Made by a program: the position numbers and the translations under genes | Notes under the pieces: generated by a model | The model's input: only the letters and a program-made list of their open reading frames with translations | Told to the model about the DNA's origin: nothing | Database searches by the model: none | Part shown: positions 29,301 to 41,300 of the stretch, piece after piece | Position numbering within the stretch: the first letter of the stretch is position 1 | How the letters are laid out: each line of letters opens with the position of its first letter | NCBI GenBank assembly: GCA_014526335.1 | Contig: JACTAT010000013.1 | Location: 6,080,182 to 6,144,181 of the forward strand | Source: Chrysaora quinquecirrha | Lineage: Eukaryota > Cnidaria > Scyphozoa > Semaeostomeae > Pelagiidae | Length of the DNA: 64,000 nt | Direction: 5' to 3'

Positions 29301-32300
29301 GCAAATTTTCCTCCACCTGGAAATGAAGAAGAGTTTGGGCAGCATGAATTTGTTGGTTATCAAGATGTAAATTAGTTTGTAATAGATGTATATAGTAGTT
29401 TTCATCCTTATTTTTCATACATGACCAGGTTATAATTTTTGCAAATTTTCACACAGAGGGTAACAAAATCATTAGATCAGTAAAGCATTTGCCAGGAAAA
29501 GAAAATGGTCAATAGCCTTCATTTTTAATCATTTGTGACAAAGCTTGTTGCTTAAAATGGTGTTGATTTGAAATCGCAAATTCAATTAAAAATTATTTTT
29601 TTTACAATATATCAATTAGAAGTATAAAAGTAGATAGGGAAGCACTTACATGCGAGGTCTCCTCTGCAGCATGTTTGGCCCTTTTCTGTCCGAGCCCAGA
29701 GCTACTAACAACAGTAGCAGGAGTAGCGTTGGGTAAAAGATGGAGTTTTGCAGCTGTACCATTTCTCCAAAGCTGATAGTTTCTGAAGCAGTTCTCTGTG
29801 AAGTGAGCACTGCAGATACGAGCATTACTGGTCCACTTTAGCTGGAAGCGTTCAACTCCAACGAAGTCAGCCCAGGCCGACCGAAGTGGTTCCTCACGAG
29901 GGAACTCGAACAACGCTACTTTATGTGGCAAAGAAACACTGCCACAGTCTTCCACGAAACACTTTCTTGGCATTTCGCAGTTTGGTGTTCAAAAAAATAA
30001 TAAAATAATATGATAAAGGAAAAAAAATCAAACAGTACGATTATTCTCACACTATAATTTGAGAGCAAAGCGAAAGCGTCTGACGACTAGTAGCAAGTAC
30101 TCCCAAAAGACTGAAAACAGTATGCCACATGCGGTCTGTGCCTGTCTGTGCTTGTTTTCTCGGTTTCTGACCGATCAGGAATCGTCATGGCCGAGTTACG
30201 CGTTTTACTCACCGAAATGATAACAATAGACCCGTGTGACGTAACAATAGCCCCGTGTTACGTCACACGGGGCTTTTTTCCGAGAAAAATTTCTCGGATT
30301 TTGCCCGCCGAGTCCAACTTTGAGCGCTTATAACAGGCAGAAGAAGCAATATTTCTTAAAAAAAACTTCAGGATGGCTTTCAGGGCGTTATCCACTATCG
30401 AAATCTTACAAAAAAATTTTTGACTTTAGGGGCCCTTTAACTGACTAGTTCTTGTTTCAGCAGTCTTTGTGGAACTATAAACGTAAAGTGCTCTTTTAGA
30501 GCTTTGCGTTGTTTGCTTTCACATTAGGCCTATAAGCTGGATTCATCGTTGAGCCTAATCTAGGCCTATTGGCCGGATTCACCGTTGGGCCTAGTTTAGG
30601 CCTATATGCCGGTTCCAATCGTTCTTCACATCAAGCTTATTCAATATCTCATTTTATTTTATAGCTTAAAAGACATGCAGAGGCAATCGAAGCTATAGAA
30701 TCCAATTTACAGAAACCGAAAATGACGAAACTCGTGAAAATGACACAAAAGCCATTGAAACAGAAAGAAAAGGTAAATTTCTGTTGTAACTGTATTTTAA
30801 AACTGTTGTAATATTATGAGGTTGATGTTTACTGCACCCGAGAGCGAAACATTCGGTCTTCGTTCCGTCCAGAAATTTAACCAAAGACGAGACTTGATTT
30901 GTTATCTGTCACCATCATGTGGTACGTTTTCAGTAACCTTACTCTTATACTGTTGTAATATTATGAAGTTGTTGTTTTCCCTAAATTTACTGCACCTTGG
31001 AACGGAACCAGTCAGTCTTCTGTCAAAGTACTGTCCAGAGGATTCCCATTGAAATCTAATGAAAGACGAGACTTGTTCTTGCATCTTTCGGTCACCATCA
31101 CTTGCATCCTTCGTAGATGACAGCAGCAGAAACATTCGTTTTTAAAAGAGTCAGTTTTTTGAGAAAATTGTCTTCAGTGGTTAGACGTATACAACTCGGT
31201 TATCATTCTATTATGGTACATTTTCAGTAGCCTTAGGCTGAAAATTCTGTCATTATTGAAACAATTTCCGTCGTTAGAGCCTTGTAAGGAGTACACTGTA
31301 ATTATGGTAGAAGCACAGCTTATCGAATCCTTCAAATGTACGCCTGAACGATGCAAAAAATTCGTCTATTATGTATCAGTCATCTTTATTGGGCCTTATA
31401 ATTTAACGTGTTACTTTGGCAAATTATTTAACTTCGGGTTTCTGTGATGATTAAATTTACAGTTACTGCCCGTTCTGTTCGTTTTGTTGTTTCACTTAAT
31501 CTATAACGTATGTTCGGGTGCCTTCGTAAAAGTCAGAGAGAGACACAGGCCTATATCTGTTAGATTGTCGTTAATTATCTATGAGACTAAACCCTTACTA
31601 CATGGTAAACTCTGTCAATTTCTCTGTTGCATGCCAAATTTTGAAATTTCTATTTACTTATAAAGATCTATATAACATTTATTCTGCTTACGATGAAAGG
31701 ATGCATAAAAAAATAGAGACGTATAAACTCCTATAGCGTGGATAGTGTTAATACGACATATCCAAGCGGACTGTCATACAGCATATCGTCAGAACTTAAG
31801 TTTACACAGCCCTCTACTAAAATTGGAAAGTGCTATTATGTGCTCTGCTTGTGCTAAGAAAGGTGCTATAATTTACTTTTTGGGATCTTGTTTACGATAC
31901 CGTTCTTCCATAAATAAATTGATGAGGTTAACTGTTGAATTAACCCCCCGGCTTTAACTATAATCGAAGTGAAAAACAAGACCGCTTGTGCGTAAATATA
32001 TTAATCTTTAACTGGTGTTCGTATTGAATAATGAAATTGTTTACTCTCCGTTTGAAAACACGCTACTGCTGATTGCATTGAATACATTCACCATTGACTT
32101 GAATACATCTGAAAGGCGTAATCCCATACCCAAAACAATTGAATTTCAATAAGGAGACAAGAACGATGAAGTATTCCATGCTCTTCTGAATTTTTTATGT
32201 CGGTTGTACGTCAGTTGACAGTAGGATTCTCTGATTTCAGATCTTGATGAAATTTATCGTAACATATCTTGTTATACTTTAACTGATGGGACTGGAACCT

Positions 32301-35300
32301 GGACTGAATAGTTAGTGAGGTTACGAAATTTCCACTGAGCCAAAGAGAACAAAAGAAGTGTCGTTTTAACTCTCTGTGCCATATAAGCCCAAGGCTCTCC
32401 TCTCTCATTTGGTTTGGTGTTTCGGCTTTACTAAGCTTTCATATTAGTTCCATACATATTGATGTCTATATTTAAATTACAAACACTTAAATAGAGCTGG
32501 ATGAAATGCATGACTGTTAGAGTTCGTTGACAATTTCATTTAGCTCTTTTGCTCATAAGCTCCCTGGAAATGTCGACAGCCCCCTAATCATGCAGTTAAG
32601 GTTAAAGTATGTTAGTGTTAAAGTGTGTAAGTGTGTATTTCCCTTTCTGAATGCTGCTAACTAATATTCAGATAAGCGCTCATTGAGCTTTTTTGCTCAT
32701 AAGCTCCCTGGAAGTGCCGACAGCCCCCTAATCATGCAGTTAAGTTTTAAGTATGTTAGTGTTAAAGTATGTTAGTGTGTATTTTCCTTTCTGAATGCTG
32801 CTAACTCATATTCAGACAAGCGCTCTGTATCACTTTCATCTCAGGAAGACTAAGTTTAGTACTTGATCTTCCTGCTGTGTATCACTGTATTTTGTTGTCA
32901 TTGCCTTTTTGCTATGTATTTATTATGTTACTAGTAAAAACCCGCTCATATGAACCTTCATTATTGCCACTGGCAGTGTCTTAACTTGGGACGCAGTTGT
33001 TATTGCGTGCAATATTGAAGACCGCGATTTCTTTGCCTGTCTCTATTAGAATAATCCATGCATGTTTAAATCAAGTGGACGGCATTTTGAAAATTTACAC
33101 AAGAACTTGAGGCTAAAGCCTCTTAAAAGATGTGGTTCTTACATGTGGTTTCTACTGTATTGTCATCCTCTTGAAATGGACCTGAATTTAGTTAAAATAT
33201 CTTGGCCTTGATACATATTAGTCGATGATGTTGCATCTGGAGGACCAACTGAGACCTGGCTATTGATCAGGACGAGTTCTTGGTCAGTCTTGATCCAACA
33301 TTCGTCAGTTTCTAGAGTGTGTCAGTTGGCATCTGCTGCACGTTAGCCCTGTTGTAGAAAAGCAGCCGTCAACCCCAGCATACACTGATGTTAGTTACTG
33401 CTGTAGGAACATCGCTCAAAAGAAAGACCACCATCATGCCTAGTTCGTTGAGCTTCCACGGTATTGCTGCATCTTGAATCAAATTCAGAGATGTTTGCCC
33501 GTGAAGAGATTGGTTTGTGAAACTTTTCACCTTAAATGGTCAGAACTCTTTCAACTTCAGACTTGAAAGATCCGCAAACTATGACATCATGGCTAGTTTT
33601 CCAGAACATGTACACTTAGCTGATTCCTGTCTTTAAGTGTTATTTTTTTCTGCAGGATAAGAAAGATGGAATCATATCTCCAATGCTTGGTAACAGACCT
33701 ATCCTTCAGAACGGCACTGATAAGACCAAGAAGAAGCCAATGAAATCTAAAGTAAAGAAACGAGAGGTGAGATTAAAGTTCATTATCTCTGCTTTTACCG
33801 TTACTGCAAAGTCTTCATACAGCCAGAAGTAGTACTCTCTGTCTGGAATTCTTCGAAAATGTTTCTTCCAGCTAAGATCACTATTTAGTATTTACATTGC
33901 ATAGTTGACCATCCTTTGGTGCCATAATTTTTGACCATCTTATCTGCCATTAATTGCACAAAGAAGTAAAGACGTTGCTGTTTGGGTTTAAGATGTTATG
34001 ACTTGAGCTGCCATTGTGACACTGACACTCGCTGCAGCTGACAATCAGTCATTCTGAGGTTATTCTGAGTTTTTGTAGTCTGGTGTTTTTCTCAAGCGGA
34101 TTTAAGACATTGTATTGTTGGTCCAGGTTAAATGAGGTTCCAGTAGTGTAGATAACGCCTATTTTGTTATCTTTTATCTGTGTTATCAATGGACTTTGTT
34201 AAGGTTTTTTCGGTCAACTATATAGCGGACAGAATTCGATTGTTGATCTCTATAATTAGAACGTTCACTGAAAGAAAATAGTTGTTAGAGTTAAAAGCTC
34301 GAGCTTAGGTCATATGGTAGAGATATACCGTGGTGTGTATTAAGCGTACAAAAGTGCCGGGTATATGACAGCAAGGAGACCGTTAGGAAATCGTTCTTTG
34401 CTATGCCGTAAATGAATTTCCTATCAACTGTTCCTTCTGGGTATACGTTCAACACAGAATTTAGGCCTATGTTGGACTATAAAATCTGTGCACGTGCTGC
34501 TTAAGGTGCTTTATTTGCCATTAAACTGAGATCTTTGATGTGTAGTTTTGACTTTGTGTCTAAAAGTACTGGAAGTTCAAGACAGGTTATTGAAGGAGAA
34601 TTTGTGGGCCTTGTCGTTGTTCACATTACCAAACGTTCGTATGGAGGTGTCAAAATTGCCCAGTGTTAGAGATATTTTATGTATTAAAATATTATTTAAC
34701 GGCTGGAAAAGCTGAAATCGTAGTTACTTCCACACAAATGAGCTTTGAAAACATGGTATAACGGGAATGGAGAATTGATTAGCCTTAGCCATTATCAGCA
34801 CAGCTGCAACTGAGTTTAATTTAAGCTATTTTCAGCCCTACTAGCTTCACAACCACGAGATCTCACTTATAACTGCGAACTAATCGCGTTTCTTAATTAT
34901 TATTCTCTTGAATGCACTTTTAAGCACTTTGCACTTTTAATTATCTAACTCCACATGCACCGTGACACCTATCAGCAGAAACTATAAGATCTACATGTAC
35001 TTGCATGTTTAAACATTGCATTTGAATTTCAATTATTCTTTATGTAGAAGTCAATAGCTTTAAAATACATCGTACTACTTATAAACTACCAAAATATGTA
35101 TTCTATACACTATTCAAGACTAGCAGGGATTTCTGAAAAGAGATTGACTAAAAGTTTGAAAATATAGCCTGGTTCCCATTAGATCATAACAGCGTATGCG
35201 ACAATCTGCGCTGGTCCCCTTATTTTAACGGAACACTTCTTTCTGATCATTACGACTCCACCACCAACTGTGAATCAAAAGGGTCGAGTTCAACTCTCCC

Positions 35301-38300
35301 AACTCTTACGATTCTTCGGACTGTGAATCGGAAGGTTTGGGAGAGTCGAGTTCAACTTTCCGACATCTTACGACTTTTTGATCGAGGATCATTTTAATGG
35401 AACACATGTCGCTGATCCATCTATTGTTGGAAAATGGTCACTTTGGTACAGATATCCAATCTTAGAAAAGCCATCCATAGGTGCTGTGGCGTCGTGGCCT
35501 AATCAATCTGGCTCGTTATTTCAGAGCCGGCAGGTCGCCACTCGTTCGATCTTATAGGAACTACACAGCGATATAAGCTCTCAGTGCGAAAAGGTAATAC
35601 AACAAAACAAGCAAACTTTGAACCAGCAAACGCAAAGTTTAGGAACAAAGTTAATTGAGCCAAACAACTAAGCATTGAATCGGTTTAGAAGCCATTTCTA
35701 ACAGCCTTCGTACATGTACCAAATTCCAGTTTGGCTTGTGCGTTTTCTTTTCAATAACTTATACGAGCATTGTCATAAAAACATGAGGCTAGCGATGGCT
35801 AAATAATTAAGTTTGTTAACGTTTTCAAGCAGGTCACAGTTGTGCTAGTGAACTCTATGATACACTATGGAAGCTCGATTAAACCCTTGAGCTTACACTT
35901 TTTCTTTTAATAAGCAACTTGACATCCCGCCCAGCCCTCGAAGTTGTTTAACGTATCTGGTCTTTCAGCCCTCACAGAATGACCGGGTACCCCCTAAAAA
36001 CTCTTTTTTGGCTCCTTTCATTTTGTTCAATGTAATTGACAAGTTTGCAATGATGTTTTGTATAAAGAAAGCTATTTCAATAAAAAATTTGAGCAAATCT
36101 CAGCCCTTAGTTGCTTATTGACCAGTTACTTATTAAAAAAAAGTATATTCAATTTCGAAGATTTTAAGGGAGGCTAGTCTTTAGTATTCTTTGGTATGCC
36201 GTAGTCTTTATATTTTAAGACTGCATTTAAAAGGACTTGATAAGTATAAAGATGGTAAAAACTCCTAAGTTTATTGAAACCTGTTACAGCATGGTCTAGA
36301 AATTTTCAAATTTTCTAGCTGAACGAAGCCAAGTTATAAATTTCGTCAATCCAAAGTCAAATCAATTAAATTCAGGAATAGCCAACTCGGAGATAATGCT
36401 TTTTTGCTTCGTTGTTGATTTCAAAAATAAGAGTGCAATAATCAAAAGAACAGCGCTGGTGTCGGAGGAATATTAGAATATGCATATCTAGAGTTTGAAT
36501 ATGCATACATGGAGCAGATGGTCGTTACTGAAGACCTGTATTTTCACCTAGATTAATTTTCAAGATCATTTCTGAGGCAGGTGACAGGTTCGGCATGCCT
36601 ATCTTTGACGTTAATGAGCAGATTGATTTTTTATCGTTTATCGCTACTTACAGAGCAGTGATGTAGTTTTGACTTCATTTTACGAGGAGAGCTCATGGTG
36701 TACAGACCGAGTTAGTCAGGCAAACTGATCTACTGATATTTATTCTGTAAGTTTTTAGAAGAGGTTTAGCTGTGAAAGTTGGTTGTATAGTTGGATCTTG
36801 CTTTGCTATTGCTATCGGTATTCGGCTTGAATGCATAGAGAATTTTTCATTGCAAGTACCTGCCACTCTTTTGTGCAGTATCAGTTTGTATGGCCGTTTT
36901 CAGAATATCTCAGTTTTGTTTATATGCTATCCTGCATCTTTCTAGCGTATGAAGTTATGATTTGGTTGCGATATTTTGTCTAGGAATAGCTAACCTTTTG
37001 TATGCTCCTTCACGTAATTGTTTTTTCTTTTAAAATGAATGTATTTATCTCACAGGATGGTCATTTGAAGGCAAAAAGCTGCAAGAAAACATATTACATA
37101 GAAACAAGGAAAATTCATCAATGAAGACGAAAGTGTTTGAAGACGAGGTAAAATATTGTTTTTTTCTTCTCTGTCTTTTTTTATGATGGTGATTTCTCGG
37201 ATATGAGGGGGTAACATTTGCATTTGCCCCTGTGCCATCTGCCGCCTTCTAGCTTCGACCTTTCATCTACCACAACCCTTGGCTGTCTTCACTGCCTGAG
37301 TTTCTGTTTCAAACAGTGGAGAGATAATACTGATATAAGAACCTTATATATCAGAGCTTTGAATCACTCCAAGGTTGATGCCATGATATCCTTGTCAGCA
37401 GACTTGTTATTTTCTTGCTCCTTACCCAGTCTGGTATTCTAGTATTGTCGTACCAGTGTAAGAACAGTAGATTCTCGATTGTTCCTAGCGTCACTTGCCC
37501 TAAGCGACTCCTAAAAACAAGGGTTGTAATATAGAATTTGAGATTTATATGTTTATAAGGGATAAACGCAAAATGAGTTGTTCAAGGCAGAATTGTCCTA
37601 CAAGTTGTTCTTGCTAATTTTAAAAAAGGGTTAGGAATGTAGCCAAAGAAATGATGCACCTACGAAAGCCTATCTGAACGCTGAGAAATATTTTAGAGGA
37701 TGTACTGAACCGTATTTTACCTGCAATGGTTCTCAAAGATCCTCATGAAAGTGTTTTTGCTCTGGACGAGTTCGTGTACATGTCATTTCTTGTTTTTGTT
37801 CGTACAAAAAGATTTCTGGTACTGCATTAGTGTTTCATTCAGGGGAGAAAGCTTTGAATTCCTTATTTTACAAAGGATAAATAATGCAGAGTTCCTGCTT
37901 TTCCATTGACGTCAGCTTGTGTTCCAGCGAGGATCTTTCATTTTGCTAGAGACCTGCGGCTTAATGAGCAGATTTGCAGTTCATTTTTTCAGTATTGCTT
38001 ATTTCTCGCACTAGATTAAGCGTAATTGTGCTTGTTCTCTAACATCCTGCTTCCTTATCCTCTTCAATTGCCTTATGCACTTATTAATGAGGTGTTTGCT
38101 AGGCTGAACCTTTAGGACGTACAGCTCAAATTAGCGAAACACAGTATGCAAAGTTAGATTCTTCATAATAATCAGACGAATTCAACTGCTAAAAATAAGC
38201 CAAAAGTGCGAAAATAGCGCGTTTTTATTCTAAAAACCTGTGTTCATATATTCTTTTAAGAATTTGGTTAATGAACTTCAAATTTAAGGATCTAATTTCT

Positions 38301-41300
38301 TAAAGTTCTAAGACCGATTTGGACCTAAACTTTTTTTCAACACTCTATTTCGAAAAACTCTGACGAATTCCGGAAGATGGTTGTTTTATTTTAAAAATAA
38401 GTTTACTTTTGAAGCCAAGCCTCTTTCCCGAGATATCGTCTATGTATATAGTATTATCTTTTAAGCGAAAATCCACAATTTTTGAACGCTTGACTAATGC
38501 TGAAGTAAGAAAAGAGCATGCCTTATTTCTTATAGAAACGTAGAGCATAGTTTAGAATCATAGCAACAGACTGGAGGCTTTTTTGCTATACACAAAGAGA
38601 GGAATTGAGAAGGGTCTTGGTAGCAGAGGACCTGAAAACATAAAAAAGTAGAAACACTAACCAGCATATAGGGGTTTTCGAAAAGTGCTTCATTATGCAA
38701 GTTTCTCTTCAACGTGTTTCGCAATGGCGATTAAGGACAGTTTTTAATGAGTTGAGGATTGCGCAAGTTACAGTCGTTACAGAAACAGGTGCTGTACAGT
38801 GACAATGCCTGCTGTCGTTGACATAAGTAGAACTGAGTTCTGGCAATTGTTGCAAAAGCAAAAAAAATTAGTGTAGCACGATACATAGACATGTTACATG
38901 AGGCCTTTGGACAGCACTTTGTTTTGAGTGGCGTTGCGACGCATCTTAGACAGATGGAAATTGCACCGTGGTTTTGGCTGTAGGTTTCGAATGTTGAAGG
39001 ATATAACAGCATTCCTTAAATGTGGGTTTACCTCTAATTTTAAAAAGATTTTTCCACGACTTGCACACCACAATGGATGGGATTCGAGCTGGACTGCTTG
39101 AACGCTAAATGAAAGAAGAGTCTTGGGCTATATGTCTAGAGATTTACTCGGCGATTACTTTGGGATCTCTAGCTCAGTTGATTGTGAATTGTCGTTGGCT
39201 CTCTATTTTTCCGGTCTTAGTCGAATTTCATATATTGATATGCCATTAGCGTGAAATCAATCCTAGTGTTTCCCATAGTTCTTCGTTTATTCCCTTGGAA
39301 GTATTATAGGGATGGTACAGGAAAACCCGTACATAAGAACCTAAGTTTGTTAATGAAGCCTGTTTTCTTATGTCATGAGTTGTATATTATCATCAGAGTA
39401 TAGGTTCTTAACATATTGTCTTAAGCAATACCCAGACGAACAAATCACGTCTCAAGGCTTAAGCAGGTCTTGCCTATCATTACTCTAAATGCAATGTTTC
39501 TGAAGTCCATGGAAAAAGACTGTTTAGTGAATTGAAACCCTTTAATAAGAACCTGTTTGGATATCAGGCTAAATGGTTCTTATTTATGGAATAGAAAATA
39601 TATAATTTCGGGCTGTAGGTTCTTAATAAATGAAGGTTCTTTTGTGCGGGTTCTTGCTGTAGTATTATTAGTATTATAAGGGATGATAGTGTAGGAAAAT
39701 CGCCTGTATTACCTTTTAAGAACACCTAGAAATAGAATACAGTTCACCTATTTCTCGGCGCTTGTGGGGATTACTGTTCTAAAGAAAGCCTCTTAACTTA
39801 AGACGTTCGTGTAACTACCGCGCAATGTAAAGCGTTTCAATCAGCGATATTACTGCAGATTTCAACAGGTTTTTTCGCCTTCCAGTAGACTGTGCGGCAT
39901 AGACTTCCTGTATCATTATTCTCACTGGTATCATTTCTTTTGTAGTCTTACTCTCCTGGACCAAGGTTTAGTCAATCAGATGATGATCCACCTATTCCTG
40001 AAGAACTGCGTCGAAAAATTGAAATGGACGACCCAGGAATCGATTTGAGTGTATTTAAACCTCTGGGGAAAAGAAAATGCGTCATTGAAATGGAAGAGAA
40101 AAGGGAAAACGTGGTATGAAGGTGATGATGATGTTACTGACGAAGAGATCGGGGGACAAAATTGTGAGTATTACATCGTGTTTATCCTGTGTAGCTTTCT
40201 TTGTGTCCCTGAATCAGCTGCGTTCTCGATTCAGCTTTGCTTGCCAAATTTGTGGGTAACAAGGGTTTTTGCCCAATTTTTTATAAAAAAAGGCAGCAAG
40301 CTGATATTGACGGTGAAGGTCCTGGTGTATTCAGAGCCAGACGTTATGCGATCTCAGTAGTAGGTTAACTTATCGAGACCTCGGCCCTGGCTGTGACGCT
40401 ACCGTGGCTGAGGCTGGCACCCCGACGTCGCTGAGCATCTGACACCACGAGCCAGCAAGGCCATGACGCCGCAGCACCTTCATTGGTTACATAATTAGGT
40501 ATAGCTAAGACTCTGTAGCCTACTCGTTGACCCAGTAGCTATCCTAAGAGAAATACTTTTTCTTTTGGATAATGGAAATTTACTAGTTAAGAATATGTAA
40601 ACCTCTGGAGAACTGTTATGATGTCCAACTGCAAGAACTAGGCCATTTTTGGCACACAAGAATGATTTCAACTATTTTGACTCCTCAATCAACTTTTGTG
40701 TGATGAATCTTAGTTTAGTCATTCAGCGAAGCATTTCAATAGCGATATCTACCATTCATGTAGTAATAGTAAGTCTAAGTCTTGAGCTGGTTCTTTGGGA
40801 GCTCTCGCCTGACCATAAGTTCTGACATGAAATTGCGTGCATATGTGTTATTCCGGGATTGTGCCACATTGTCACATTTTGAAGAAGGACCTCTAGCTGA
40901 CCGCGCAGGTCTGTCTGTAATGTTCTCTGATACCTTCAATTCCTATGGTGCTTTGCTATTATGAATCCTGTTGATGTTGTGAATATTTCCTTTCGCAGAT
41001 CGCAATGATAAAGAAATCCCGAAGAAGAAAAAGCGGAAGATGAAAGCACCACCGCCACTAGCTCCGCCACCACCTGTAATTCCCGATCCACCCATCATCA
41101 AAACAACTGCAACAGGAAATAGAACTTGTGTTTTTTCTACTGCTTTGGCTAACAGAGGAGCCTATGAAGTGATAATCAAAGGAAAATTTAACACAATTGT
41201 CGCTTATCACCAGGCCCAAAAATGGCCAAAATCATATCTTCAACATCATATTCACTGTGAACCATTTGTACCTGAGGAACTAAAAATGAACCTGCCTTAT

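Larger units (their letters stand above)
21866..30664. other. 8.8-kb intron containing a nested minus-strand THAP gene and repeats
   Basis: The flanking exons are both phase 0. It contains a 171-bp duplication, a 20-bp tandem triplet, a 131-bp tandem array, a MITE and the THAP gene at 29056-29973. From about 24.9 to 28.9 kb I recognise nothing. If the long gene is really two genes, the boundary lies here. Confidence 0.5.

Noticed and set aside
29007..29405. Plus-strand frames of 122 and 67 codons and a second minus-strand frame of 141 codons over THAP exon 2
   Set aside because: Only the minus-strand frame with the TTTCCAG acceptor continues the THAP exon in phase. The others are shadows.
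39160..39185. CTAGCTCAGTTGATTG, resembling a tRNA A box
   Set aside because: No B box at the right distance and no acceptor stem.
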